NCBI GenBank assembly: GCA_030248195.1
Contig: JASAND010000871.1
Location: forward strand, 1-64,000
Source: Trissonchulus latispiculum
Lineage: Eukaryota; Nematoda; Enoplea; Enoplida; Ironidae
Length of the DNA: 64,000 nt
Direction: 5' to 3'
Position 1 is the first letter of the stretch; the number at the start of each line of letters is the position of its first letter. Below are positions 1 to 11,838 of the stretch, piece after piece. The notes under the pieces were generated by a model that worked only from the letters and a program-made list of their open reading frames with translations, searched no databases and had not been told where the DNA came from. The position numbers and the translations under genes are program-made.

Positions 1-230
1 TGAGGCAGCCTCGCCACATGTAGCGTTTCTACCAGAGACCGGTAGACAGTCGACAGGCTCCGTGTACCCTCGAATCGAAACGTAAGAGAACGAAGGGAAG
101 CGGGAAACTCAGCTTTTCACTGAGGACTAAGACAAGGCACGGCTTAGGATCGATCGATCTTGAATCGATCCACGACCCTTCGAAACTGCAGTGAGACGGA
201 CACGTACTAACCACTACACCACCAAGCCAT
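1..230 (-). repeat. tRNA-derived SINE, minus strand
   Basis: Read on the minus strand, 211-221 is TGGTGTAGTGG, a full match to the RNA polymerase III A box (TRGYNNARNGG). About 40 bases further on, 161-171 reads GGATCGATTCA, close to the B box GGTTCGANTCC. The A/B spacing is that of a tRNA, but the rest does not fold into a clean tRNA, so this is a SINE head rather than a tRNA gene. The body runs toward position 1 and is probably cut by the window edge. No tail or target-site duplication is visible. Confidence 0.6.
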
Positions 231-838
231 CAGCTGCACTCGATCATGTTTGTCAGTTGCTTAGTTACTTATCAGTCTTTCCAATGCCAACTTAACTTTT
301 GCCTTCTCTGTGAAGTAGGTTAAAAGCGGAATCTAAAATCTCACCACAATAGGCATATTGACTTTTTCCCTACGTAATTTCTGCTATCGACGAGGTACCC
401 CTACATTTCAATTTAAATCCGTATCATACATCTTATTCAATAAAATAAGAGTATTTGTGCCATACACATGCAAACACTTTGCCAGGGTCATTAGCCTATG
501 GGAAAGACTGGACTATCAATCTATTCATAAGCTCTTCCGCTTGTTAATAAAGTACAAAATGATAAGAGTATGCGCCACCAGCTCCGTGTTATACACGGTT
601 AATAGATGCCTCTCTTTTGCAAAATTAAACATTGCAAATTCTTTTCGATATTTAGCTTCTAAATCTCAACTAAAATTGCATGAATACGGATACTAATTTC
701 CAGATTCGGCATATTAAAATGAGTCTTCTTGCGTACTCTCTTTTCGACTAATACTCATTCAGATGGGATATTTATCCAGTCTATTCTGTGGCAGTGTTAA
801 TGCCTTGTAGCGCATTTTTTCCATTATGAACTCTAGCT
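231..838. other. Intergenic, nothing recognised
   Basis: AT-rich sequence between the SINE and the 3' side of the GPCR gene. A 112-codon open frame at 358-696 has no recognisable domain and is treated as chance. Confidence 0.5.
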
Positions 839-842
839 AATT

Positions 843-848
843 ATTTAT
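843..848 (-). terminator. Poly(A) signal of the GPCR gene
   Basis: The plus strand reads TTTATT, giving AATAAA on the minus strand about 75 bases past the GPCR stop codon. Its position fits a short 3' UTR. Confidence 0.5.
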
Positions 849-922
849 TAGAATTAATTATGGAACAGATTATAACTATAAACACAGTATTCAAAGTTGA
901 AAGCATCACATTTTCATCCTTA

Positions 923-2248
923 TCACAAGGCTTGCATGGTGGTTCTTGGCACGCCAGAGTCGCTGACAACTGCAGCGCAGGTAATGTTTGCCAGTTTTGT
1001 ATCTTCCACTGCATTTCCGCTCTGAACTGTTCTGGTGTTGTCCAGAGGATTAGCGGCAATCAAGGAATAGCGGGATTCCCTCTTTCGCCGGGGAACCCAG
1101 CTACAGAACAGTTTGATGGCCTCTTCACGAAAGTTACTGTTCAAAATAACATATAGGTAAAACTTAAAGCTCCTGTCGACTTGGGTGGCCAAATTGGATA
1201 CCAACAGTAGCCAGCTGAAGGTCCAGTAGGTTTTTATGGCATGAATGAGCTCATGGTAAGGCACTTTACCCCCTGGCTCCACTTCCCGAAACAGTCGGTC
1301 AATGTACTTTTTCGAGGTACCCAGCTCTATGACCCGTTTCGTTTCACGGGGGAGGACTTGAACGAAGGCAAGAATCACAACGGCAATCATTAGGTAGAAA
1401 AGATTCCGTTCTCGCCGTCTTTCCTGAACGGTTCGCTTGGTGTTGACCAGGGACTGGCGTTTCCGGTGAAATTTCACGAAACCCGAAATTACGGCTCCGG
1501 TTATGATTAGGAGTAGTATTGGATAGGGCAGGCGAACGGCCATATTGTAGATATTTTTCACCTTTTTGGCCACCAAATAGCTCCGCGGTTTCGTGCGATA
1601 GTCCAACGAATATAGGGTCGTATTGTCCGGACCGAGTCTTTTGATGACCGTTTGCTCGAAACAGGCATCCCAGGAGTTTACCACAATGCTGATCAGAGCG
1701 AGAGTTGCACTGGTGAGAATGGAAAGTCGCCGCTTTCGAGCATTGGTAATTCTTTTGTAGTGGGAAGAGAGCCAGAGAGCAGCAAATCGTTCGGCGGTCA
1801 GCAGTAAAGTCATGTACAGTACCAGATAGCCGGTACTGCTGAAAATCAGCCGGGCTATAATGGCACGATAATAAGCTCCCAGTGGATGTATGAATGTGGC
1901 ATGACCTTCGCCATACTCATTGGTTAAATAAATATGATTAATGGCAGCACTGCCGAAATAGTTTAGACAATAGAAAAGTTCTGCAATGGTTATGGCCTTG
2001 TAGAATATAAAATGAGGAGTCTGCAGACCCTTGGCCAGAAATAGAGTCAAAAGTCCCAGACCGTTCCCAGTTAAGCCGATGCCCATAATGGCCCGAGATA
2101 GTGCTTGATAGGTTACAGTGAAATCCTGATAAGAATTCTGTAATCGTTCGTACAAAATTTTAGACTTTATAAATTCTTCCATTGTTAGGTATCCCTCAGC
2201 ACTGTCATTTCTGGTGTCAGTTATTCCTGGCGAAATAGTCGAATTCAT
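923..2248 (-). CDS. Class A (rhodopsin-like) GPCR, peptide-receptor type
   Basis: A 441-residue, uninterrupted seven-helix receptor in the plasma membrane, expected to signal through G proteins; the ligand is unknown. Helices lie at about 50-73, 81-104, 127-152, 175-192, 238-260, 282-300 and 341-369. Family marks: G61-N62 in TM1, ERF (153-155) where DRY/ERY is usual, Pro243 in TM5, Pro300 in TM6, an amphipathic helix 8 (NFREEAIKLF, 372-381) followed by Cys382, and an N-terminal NST glycosylation site at residue 2. Odd points: Glu90 replaces the usual TM2 Asp; the TM7 NPxxY is replaced by a DRSFKFYLY stretch reminiscent of the NFxxY variant of FMRFamide-type receptors; and no Cys is seen at the top of TM3. 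The start ATG at 2246-2248 is the first in frame and gives a normal-length N-terminus. The gene has one exon and may have a 5' UTR intron. The neuropeptide-receptor assignment is inference; the GPCR call is firm. Confidence 0.9.
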   Translation of the reverse strand: MNSTISPGITDTRNDSAEGYLTMEEFIKSKILYERLQNSYQDFTVTYQALSRAIMGIGLTGNGLGLLTLFLAKGLQTPHFIFYKAITIAELFYCLNYFGSAAINHIYLTNEYGEGHATFIHPLGAYYRAIIARLIFSSTGYLVLYMTLLLTAERFAALWLSSHYKRITNARKRRLSILTSATLALISIVVNSWDACFEQTVIKRLGPDNTTLYSLDYRTKPRSYLVAKKVKNIYNMAVRLPYPILLLIITGAVISGFVKFHRKRQSLVNTKRTVQERRRERNLFYLMIAVVILAFVQVLPRETKRVIELGTSKKYIDRLFREVEPGGKVPYHELIHAIKTYWTFSWLLLVSNLATQVDRSFKFYLYVILNSNFREEAIKLFCSWVPRRKRESRYSLIAANPLDNTRTVQSGNAVEDTKLANITCAAVVSDSGVPRTTMQAL

Positions 2249-3845
2249 TACGTAGGTGTACTAAAGTCCAGTATGGCTAAATCTGTAACACAAATAAAGC
2301 TTACATACATTGACCAAGCTTTGACTGGACTACTGATGCATGAGATGAACGTTGGTTCAAAGCTTAAATCAGCCAAAACCTCTGCTCAGTGAAGTGTAAC
2401 ACCTACCAGGATTTTAAATCAGACATGCACAGCATCCATTTAACTGGAAGCTTGGCAACTGAAAAGCTTTACAGCAGAACTGTTAGTCGTGGAGGTTGGT
2501 CCTCAGTCTGTCTCTTCTATTTCTATAATTCGTTTGCCTACGCGATTGATGAACAACAATGGCGTACGAAAGTACAAAACAAAGCAAACCATTCACGGTT
2601 TGCAGCAAGTATAAAGAGGAGCCATATATAGAACGCAGGAAGGCTGATACGATGCCGACTGTTTTTGAAATGAGAATGGTAGAGGTTAATTCGGGGGAAT
2701 GAGCTACTGTCGGAGGTGAAATAAAAATCAGATGGCAAAATAAAATGAAAAAGATAGCACTTGTAGAAGCGAGCTGTCCAAGTACGGCAGCACTTCTGAT
2801 TGAAAATGCTAAATGCTAAATGCGTTCTATGCTAAATTCTGTTAACGTTTAAACCAATGTTACTTAAGTCACAAACCCATGTTAGTTTGTGTTAATTTAC
2901 TATGTTTAACACACGAATTATTTTACTTAAAAGTTGACAACATTGACACAGGACAGCAGCACATAGTTAGAATTGAATCAATGATCTTGAAAAACTGAAG
3001 TAAACTAGTCCGTTTTCGTATATGAGCTAACTAGGTCTCTGCCAAACTGAAAGAAAAGGGACAATCATTCGTTGGGAAAGTAACACTTGGACTTCCGACA
3101 GGTATAGTTTTCTACTTAAACAAATTGCTCTGTCTCAGCTATGCTACGCAGACTGTATGTACATTGAAGCAACAGACTTTTTTAGTTGAGCCATTTTGCT
3201 GCACGCATTCATTCATTTCTGCACGCAAATGAGAGGAAATGTTTGTAGCAACTGATTGACAGACAACCAGGTAATTTACTGAATGCTGTACATACAAATT
3301 TCCAGTGCTACAGCTGTCTTGTGACAGGGCTCAAAAATCCAGCTGAGGACTTAAGTCTTCTGCATTGAAAACCGTGTCTTGAAAGACTTGACAAATATTC
3401 TCTGATTTTCAATCGTTTATGTATTAACTTGCATATTTATGATGGCAGAAAGTATATAAGGGGAACAAATTCTTGATTAGTGCAGTCTGTTCTTCTGGCT
3501 GCCGCCAGCAGCCTCGCTGCATACTCTGACAGGAGAGCAGCGATGCTTATCATGCAGTACAATTGTAGCTGCACGGTGCAATGCGGTTATGCAAATAATG
3601 TTGTTGCAATATATTTTTGTCAGAGGAAATGTCTTTGACGACCGGTCCTATTTCTTCGTGGCCTTTGAATCAAGGTTTTTGTTGAAAAATCTGAACATTT
3701 TCTGACAAACTGCTCTCAAGATAAAATCGCTTTGCAAATTCCAAGCGTAAGGCACCAAAAATGAGTTGAAACAATAAACGGCGCTCACCCCATCCACATA
3801 CTTAGTTCAGTTTTTTTACAGCGTTCACTCTCAAATTTTGATAAT
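2249..3845. other. GPCR upstream region, nothing coding seen
   Basis: This holds the presumed 5' flank of the minus-strand GPCR. A TATATATGGC box lies on the minus strand at 2621-2630, some 375 bases before the ATG, and could belong to its promoter. No conserved element or open frame is recognised. Confidence 0.4.
3453..3460 (+). promoter_or_regulatory. TATA-box-like site
   Basis: TATATAAG is followed about 30 bases later by an initiator-like GTGCAGTC. The spacing fits a pol II core promoter on the plus strand, but no gene is recognised downstream. Confidence 0.2.
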
Positions 3846-3880
3846 ACCGGGTCACCGGATCAAGAAGTAGTGACCCGGTT
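3846..3880. repeat. Short perfect hairpin
   Basis: ACCGGGTCAC and GTGACCCGGT form a 10-bp perfect inverted repeat around a 15-base loop. Function is unknown. Confidence 0.5.
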
Positions 3881-5850
3881 TCATCTCTATTCTGTACTAA
3901 ACAATCTTGCAATAAATTCTTACTTCGTAAACTTATCTTTGTTAAATGAAAGTTCCTTTAGATTCCCGGCTGTCAAACGTAGGAATTAGGAAAACTAAAA
4001 ATTGGAAGTTCAGGAAAGTTCATTTACACATGTCGGCTGTCTCAATAATTTGTTTCTAATCTATGTACTTATGATTTGCAGCAGCTAAGAGCTAAGCTCA
4101 CTTGCAGTCATAGATGTTATATTTGACCTAGACATTCCTTTCCTCTTTAAATTGCTAAACAAGTAACTCTAAATTGTGTATAATTCCGCCTAGGTATGTG
4201 TTTCCAATTGCCAGGTTTTATCTATTTATCTTCATTAGGAGGAACCACTCTGAAAATTATGTAATTCGATTTTGATTCGTTAAGTATCCCTGCCTACATA
4301 ATTTCAGTTCATTAGTATAAACTGTTAATTGCTTTGATTTATTATTAAAGGTTGTTCAGATTGAGTGTACAACACCAGCGACTGCTCTAGAAAAAAGTGT
4401 TTTCTGGTAGACTTATGTCATTTATATATTTTAGTTCTCCTAGCAACTCAAGTTCAAATCTGCCAAAGGGGCCGGACAGAAGGATCTTGCAGAAACGGCC
4501 ATAAAGAAAACTAGCAGTTCCCCAGTGCTGGTAATTGTTGCAAAAATAATTTTAAAAATTTAAAACAAAGTAAAAACAACCTGGCAACTCAAGAGAAATT
4601 ATTTTTATGAAAAAACTGAATGTCTCGAACGATTTTCCTCACCACAGCTCCCATCGGAAAGAACATTCGTTTTAACATAGTCTGAAAAAATGCTTTACTT
4701 TACAGCTTTACTGCAATTGCATACAAACCCACCCATTGCAAAAGTTCCGCCTCCGGCGGGATGACTACTGCTAGTAATGAGATCAACGCGAACTTTAACA
4801 AATGACGGATTCGAGCAATACCGTGACTAGTGAAGTAAAGCGTACAGTGATCAGTTTCGTAGACCCTTTGAGAAATTCTGCGGTCCACTGCCGCAGACGT
4901 CAGCTTGAATTTATTTCATTATTAAGTATAAGTTAGTTAGCCTAAATTATATGACCATATTCTACCTAATCAACTAAAGAAGCACAGGAAATGAGGTCGC
5001 TTATAACAATTAATCACTCTGCAGGTGTGGGAGTGGGAAAGTTAAGTGATCGCGAATTCACAGATGAACAGACCTGAATCTAACTTGTTTTGAAGCCAAA
5101 AACAGTGTAAGCAGGTAATCGATTTTTGTTGTTCCCCATCATTATTGTTGAAATTGGAATAACACTGAATAACTTTCGCCTTTCTTACCCGAACAAGTGT
5201 AGAATTTAGAAATTCAATAAAGATAATTTGATTTCAAGTAAAGATTTGCAAGATTCGTGTTCGAGTGTCTTCACGTCTGATTGTCCTACCGCTATCCGTT
5301 AACCAACTGAAATGAGACAACGACAGCCCTAATTAAATGTCACGGATTTATTAGTTCCAAATAAAAGTATAAGTTCCTCCTATAAGTTCATCCAAAAGTA
5401 CCAAACAAAATTCGTATGAATTTTAATAATTTCGTAAAAGAGAAATATAACATAGATACGGACAAGCACCAATAAATTTGATATGAAAACTGACAAAAAC
5501 ACAAAAACACAAACCTCAGAACAGGAGCGTATGAGGGGGAAGTAACCCCACAAGTGACCCCAAAACTGGTGCCCAAGGAATGCACAAAACAACGTAGAGA
5601 AAAACGGGCGCGCAAGTGACTACCAAGAAATCTCCATTAGAAGTGAGAGATTGAGCGCTCGAATTTGAGAGAATTGAGACATTAGCTAAATCCGGCCTTG
5701 GACCGTGGTTCTCAGTCATGGGGAGAAGTTTTCAGACGCTCATAGATCTTACCGATCATATTGGACATATACATGCCCTATGAAGTTGCATAGAAAATCT
5801 CAAAAAATTCTTTTCTTGAGGAGAACGATCTATAAAAGTTTACATTTCCG
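3881..5850. other. Intergenic, nothing recognised
   Basis: AT-rich. Short open frames at 4700-4888 and 5380-5719 have no domain features. No convincing repeat ends were seen. Confidence 0.5.

Positions 5851-5946
<96 letters not shown>
5851..5946. repeat. (TA)n microsatellite, about 95 bp
   Basis: An almost uninterrupted TA dinucleotide run of over 40 repeats. The IYIYIY reading frames through it are artefacts. Confidence 0.95.
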
Positions 5947-6001
5947 TGTAAAAACCCCTCCAAGCGAGGACCCCCAAATAACGCGTTCCTCCGCGGCAGC
6001 G

Positions 6002-6045
6002 CCTAGGCTTACCGAGAGCGTGTTAGGCTTACCGAGAGCGTGCTT
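6002..6045. repeat. Two-copy tandem repeat TAGGCTTACCGAGAGCGTG
   Basis: The 19-mer occurs twice with a 2-3 base spacer in a small GC-richer patch just after the TA tract. Confidence 0.7.
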
Positions 6046-6126
6046 TTACACGTCTAAGCCTAAGCCATCTTTTAAGCATAAACTCAGCCTAATTAATTAA
6101 GCTAAAAAAGTTTGAAAAAAGTTGGT

Positions 6127-6294
6127 GGTTCTCGCATAGCAGGGTGGGCATGCATTCATCCGAGCACCGCTATCCGAAACATTGCCGACCATCCGAGGAC
6201 ATGCATGTGTATCCAGCTAAGCGAGAACCAAATGCACACCCAGCCAGTCATCCGAGAACCTGGTACTCGGATAGCGGTTCTCGCATAGCAGGGT
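6127..6294. repeat. Short element bounded by a 19-bp direct repeat
   Basis: GGTTCTCGCATAGCAGGGT occurs at 6127-6145 and 6276-6294 in the same orientation. Between them are several ATCCGAG / CTCGGAT motifs in both orientations, so the segment is partly self-complementary. It looks like the debris of a small inverted-repeat element, but no ends or target duplication can be set. Confidence 0.45.
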
Positions 6295-6454
6295 TTATGC
6301 TTATATATCTATGTTTAAAGTATATATTTATATGTATTTCTGAACATGTAAACATTTGTACATACTAAAATTGCTTCTTTCATTTTTCAAATACTTGTTA
6401 ACTTATTTTAATAATTAACCAATGAGGAGAGTAGAGTACTTTTCCAAGTTCCGA

Positions 6455-6618
6455 AGCAACTCGGGCTGCTCGGGCCATTCGGGCCGTGGCTCGGCTCGGG
6501 CCGCTCGAGCTGGTCGGGATGTTCGGGACGTGAATCGTTTCGGGCCGCTCGGGACTTGCCCCGAGCCCGAACCGAGAAATCAGTCCGGCTCGAACCCGAG
6601 CCTGGCCCGAGAAATTTC
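6455..6618. repeat. CTCGGGCC-type degenerate array
   Basis: About 15 variants of (C/T)TCGGGCC / CTCGGGAC on the plus strand, switching to CCCGAGCC/GCCCGAG orientation after about 6555. This GC-rich patch in AT-rich DNA resembles the subterminal arrays of the hAT elements at 20.3 and 60.1 kb. A possible terminus lies near 6632 (minus strand GGGGTTGTACCACC), but no pair of ends is found. Confidence 0.5.
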
Positions 6619-8081
6619 TTGGTGGTACAACCCCACAAATAGACTGCCTCTGGCACTAAACTATAGCAATTGCACTTCATCCGAAATTTGTAAAAACAAT
6701 TCTAAAAAACAAAAACAGTTTAAACCAAAATAAGACTGGTTTAAAGTGGATGTCTCCTAAAGGAATCTGACCTTAAGTTGAGTTGTAACACACTTAACGG
6801 GATATTTTAGGAATTAGTGTTCCAGCAAGAGAACGAACAGTCATTTGTCTGCCTTCCTCAAATTTTATTATCTTATCTGCTCTTACCTGCTCTTATCCGC
6901 ACCTGAACCATTTTTCAATTTTCATTTGCATTTTCCTGATCAAAACCTCCGAAATCACCGGCTTAGTTCTTCCAAAACTCAGGTTTTTATTATGTTTTGG
7001 TATTTTTATTGTAAAGATTTTGCATTGCCGCAAGTTCAACCACATGACCATCGAATTACAGGCAGAAACGAATTTCTAAGTAGTTTCAAAGTACAGCTCG
7101 TATAGCTTCTATATAATTATACAGCATAGGCTGCCATAAAACGCAGGCAAACCACAGGAGAGGGGAAGCATGAAATTAAATTATTCAAGTTCTACCAGTG
7201 TCCTACTTAACAGTAATTAATTATAATAAATGTGACCTATCACCATAACGGTATCGTAGAGACACCACGCCACATTGTTCTCTGCTACAAATGCGTGAAC
7301 AATTAGTCACAAGCAGTCGTTTCGTTGATACTGGTGCGCACTTAGCTTATCGTGTATCATTGGATGTAACAATTCACCATGAAAATTTCAATCCTCACTG
7401 AAGTTTCTAAATGAAAGAATTATGAAGGGAAACAATATTCGTTGTGCGAGTTTTCATAAACGAACTATCGTGGGGGGATTTGCCTCGGAAACCGTGCTCA
7501 CTGCTCACCCTCGCGATACAGGAAAACTTTTTATTTTCTAATTCAGTGGTCAACCCACACCTCCCACAATCATCTCCGGCGCAGGTCTGATAGCAGCTAA
7601 TCGCAAAAGAAAGCATTCAGATGAAAAATCTTAGGTTTGTGTTTGATCAACCCATATATGAAAGCTATATTTTGCTTTTTTGCTAAGCTTTGTGATGTTG
7701 ATTCTGGAAAGAATTTGGTGCTGAACAGGTAAATTAGTCGAATTTTATTTCATAGCTACGTAGAGGCCAGCCCAGATGTCAGGGCATATGAGTCATGTGA
7801 ACTTTCAAAATGCATGACCTTGATTCGTAGAATGTATAACAATCTAGCTACAATCCAAGGTTCAAGTTGGTGAAGAAGGCCGGAATTTCTAGAAACCTGC
7901 TGCGCTTGCCTGAATTATGAAGCAAAGAAAGTGACAGGACGTGATAAAAGAAATAAGCTGAATATTAACCGGAATTCATACACACCCAAATATCAGGAAT
8001 TCACATTTTATAGCAAAAGAAGAAATTGATTTTTGGGTCCTCTTTTTAATGTCATGATGGGACTAGTAAGTTATGAGATTA
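6619..8081. other. Intergenic, nothing recognised
   Basis: No gene, tRNA or repeat boundary was recognised. Short open frames lack domain features. Confidence 0.5.
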
Positions 8082-8441
8082 TAATAGGAAGAGTGAGACA
8101 CTCAGCCCTTCCTAGTGTTTTAAGCTTACGAGATGCTGGGCACATTAAGGTCGGAATCTCGGGAGGGGACTTTTACTTAGCTTTGTTAACCATGTGTTTA
8201 TACATTGCGGTTGGAACTAAAATGCGTCTGATTGCCTAGCCGCCTGCATACCTTATGTTAAAATTACGTGTAAAGGGGACCACCGGCCAACCCCCGAGCG
8301 AGATCTCAAGGGTCTCAATTACACGTACAAAGCTTTTAAAAGCATTGGTTGAATTTTAACTATCGTATGCCGTTTTAATGTGTCGAACATCTCATAAACT
8401 TAATCTAGCGAAAAAGTCTGAGTGTCTCACCCTTCCTATTA
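8082..8441. mobile_element. 360-bp MITE, TIR TAATAGGAAGNGTGAGACAC
   Basis: The left end TAATAGGAAGAGTGAGACAC at 8082 is matched by the complement of 8418-8441. Similarity continues inward about 75 bp per arm (TAAGCTTACGAGATGCTGG against TAAGTTTATGAGATGTTCG). Each end also has a small internal hairpin (AGGAAG...CTTCCT). No coding capacity. The target duplication is at most TA or TTA, so the superfamily is uncertain, possibly Tc1/mariner. Confidence 0.75.
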
Positions 8442-10857
8442 AAAACACTTGGTACAATATACCAACCAGCACCCGGGTACGATACAAAAGTGCATATAAA
8501 TGTTTCAAGCTAGAGAAGTTCCGTGGTCTTCACTAGGAACAAGAGGACACCCACTAAGTTAAGCCTCTTCTTCTGCTTCGGTTGAAAAGCAATCTGTTTT
8601 CGGACTGAACTGAAAAACTGGAAAACAACAATTTCTAAGATCCGCTTCCTACATCCACATCTGTTTAGTGCATTACAGTGTCTTAATAACAGCAAGTGAG
8701 TAACACTGTTTTTAATTAAGTAAAAGACGATTAGTAAAAATCTAAACATTACTAGAAACTGATGACTTTTCCCCAGATTTCTGAAATTTAATTACGATAA
8801 GAGATTGGAAAACAAATTTAATCCATATGACGAGCTGCTGAGATTACACTAAAGACAAAGAAGGTTCCTAAGTACAAAACAAGTCAAATTATCAGCAGAA
8901 GTGTACCTAGTGGGAACGGGTGCCGCTAATTAGGTTAAAGTACAAAGAGAACAGTAACCATTAACTTCCCTGTGGGAACTAAGAAAAACTGCACTGCATT
9001 CGAAAACTGGTCCCATTCATTTACAAGCCACAAAATGTAAGCTGGAATAAAGGAGACGTTGAGAAAAACTAGCCGAAATTTTAATAAAATAAATCACCGG
9101 TAAAAGGCCATCTGTGTTTTTTCTTGGATCATTCGTTGCTTGGCTAGAAATCAAATTGCCCTTTAATAGCTTGTAATTTTCGAAGGATTGGGTGAGAAAT
9201 GTCGGTTTTTGCCTCTAAATAGAAGCGTCTTTTAAACAGCAAGCCAGAACAGACGTTATTTGATTGATTTGAAAAATTAGACAAAGTACTGGTCCAATTA
9301 GTCTTGGTGGAACAATAAAAGTGAACAAAAAGTCAGAAACTGCGCCCAAATAGTTGTTTCATATTATCAACGAAAATGGAGCTAGTTGTTTCATAGCTAA
9401 AACGTCCTTAAGTTAAGAGACCGAAACGGTTTTTAAAATGTCCTTCTCCGAACGCAAGGCAAAGAGCACAACTCGTTGATGTGTGCTATGGGGAGCGTTG
9501 TGGGTGGACAGGGGTGTCTAAACCAAATGGGCCGCTTATTCCTGCCGCCTAAATCCGGTTTTTCCGGTTTTTGTGAAATCTAAAAAAAGGGAAATCCGCT
9601 TTTGGTGCGACCAAGTCCGCCGTTTCATCGAAGTCCTCCAAAGTTTGTCTTCAGTAGTTTTCGTGCTGTACGTTATCTTCATTTTGCTATTTATTCTTGC
9701 CACATAGTTTCTACGATCACACATATAACTGTTTCTTTCCCCTTTAGCGAAATTTTCCTCTCCAAAACTTTCCCTGTAAAGTGCCACCGCTGTTGTGTTG
9801 ACCCAAACACCTAACACCAATGTAAAATATGACAATGTCAAGCATTTTGAAAATTTTTTAGTTCTCCACTTATGATGTGTCATAATGCTATAATGGAGCG
9901 AATAAACTCGCATTGGGTATGGTACTATTGTGGTGAGGAGCCCAGAGATTCCAAATTTCTGCCATACTGCTCTGCTTTAACAATATAATTGGTTATTCTT
10001 TCGTATCATGATGATCAAAACAACCCAACAACAACAAGTAAGAATTGGGTGAACGTAAGTAGTAAATAAATTTATTTTCTCAGCCGTCATATATAAATGG
10101 ATGCAACCAACCGAAAATTAGCATGACACTGATTAGGTTCTAGCCATCAGAAATTGATATCATACAGTATACAGTTAAAAGTGTCCTGAAAGCATTTACT
10201 AGATTAATAGGGGCACTAATCAGTTAGAGTGAACTGTGACCAAAATATACCATACATATACTGTAGGAGTAGGCGTTGTTACAGTTTTCATATTGTCCGA
10301 TAATGAAATGAGATGAAGTTCAGATTCAAAATTTTCCACTAAAATTTTTTGTAAAAAGATTCATTCTTAAGAATTTTTGCTTTCAAAGCGACAGCTTGCA
10401 TTGCTGTCGATGATCATTTCTGAAACGACTGTATTCTCAGCCTACACTGGAACCAAGAAAGGTAGACAGTCACCTAAGTCCTGTTTATTATTAATGCCAT
10501 TAGCCTAAAAGGCAAAATAATAAAGCATTTTTCACCAGGCAGTCACCCCCTACCTCCTATTCAGATCAAAATGTTAGTTACGGCTCAGCGCAATCTTAGA
10601 ATGAGTGACACATTCTCAACAGAAATGGGTGAACCAAAAAATCAAGCTTTAATGACATTCAATGATGGCAACTTTATACATTTTTCATTAAGACGTGGTC
10701 CTTTGAAGAATAACCAAGATTTGCCCCAATAGTTTTCGCTAATATTTGATGTCTGCATAACTTCAACATTTGATAAAACTGAATCAAAATTTCCTGGGAA
10801 AGTAGAAATATACTGTTCGCCAAGGAACTGTCATGTTCTTCCTGAATCTTAATCCCG
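8442..10857. other. Intergenic; possible solo hAT end
   Basis: No gene seen. CAGGGGTGTCTAAACC at 9508 fits the hAT end pattern YAGNGNTG and is followed by CCGGTTTTT repeats near 9555, but no partner end was found. The 125-codon minus frame at 9536-9913 has no domain features. Confidence 0.4.
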
Positions 10858-11838
10858 TTAAGGTGGTGACTCCCTTTGGAGACATCAACTTTGAACCATT
10901 ATTACTCAACCATTACTTGGAGCTAAGAAGCCATTTATTATATCAAAATGCAGCTTAACATTTGCTCTGTCTAATGAATACAATGAAACTAAATTTAGTT
11001 CTTGGAAGTTATTTTACTGCATTTTCAAAGTAATTTAATTTTCTGGATTATTTGCAGACTAAAGTAAATTTTCTCGTGATGCATCGGCCACATCATTCAA
11101 TTCCACTATCAAATAGCTGGGGGCCCTTTTTTAGTCAACTGTGAAACCGCTCTTCGTTATAAAGAAATTAGCTAAAATGTATGCGCAACCTGGAACTTGT
11201 CTTCTTTTCCCAACTTTGGGAAGTGACCACTTTAGCTAGAAAGCAACTAAAAAAGGGTCCCTGGGTATTTTTGTGTAAAACACGTCCAGTAAATGGCGAC
11301 CCTCTAACTTGCATGGTAAATGCTCCACGATCGCTGGAAAAATTTGGTCATGTTTTTGCAAAAACTACATTTTTTGTGATAGCAGCGTACGAGATAGCAG
11401 TTAGAAGATTATAATGTCACGAATAATCGGCCTCGACGAGACCTTCAAGTTGACACCCGTAGTTTAATCTTACGACTTGCGCAGCTCAAGAAATGGCGGA
11501 TTATTTGATTTCTGCAAAAATAACAAGTTTTCAACGCCAAAATAAGAAAATCGGCTGTATCTCACGATAGCGAAAAGCTAGAAAGGTGCTTCAAAAAGCA
11601 AAAATGTTGAGCTCAACAAGATCTTTCGAATGAATATAATCATAATAGCTGTACTGCTACTTCTAACTGTCAAAAATCGGCAAAAACCACCCTGAGCGGA
11701 GACGTCCAATTTTTGAAGCGGGATTGCATGGAGTGTGTTAGAATGCTAAAAGAACTTATTTTGGAAAGTTTCATCAAATTTCATCTTGATTTGAACCGTG
11801 AATCAACAATATGTGCCCAAAAGGCATCACCACCTTAA
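10858..11838. mobile_element. 981-bp MITE bounded by TTAAGGTGGTGA
   Basis: The left end TTAAGGTGGTGACTCCCTTT and the complement of the right end, TTAAGGTGGTGATGCCTTTT, form a terminal inverted repeat of about 20 bp. A related copy of the left half lies at 62503-62945, and 30269-31257 has matching architecture with TTAAGGTCG ends. The palindromic TTAA hides the exact target duplication. No transposase reading frame is present. Confidence 0.75.

Noticed and set aside
5705..6100. 131-codon frame with an IYIY run
   Set aside because: It runs through the TA microsatellite and has no domain on either side.
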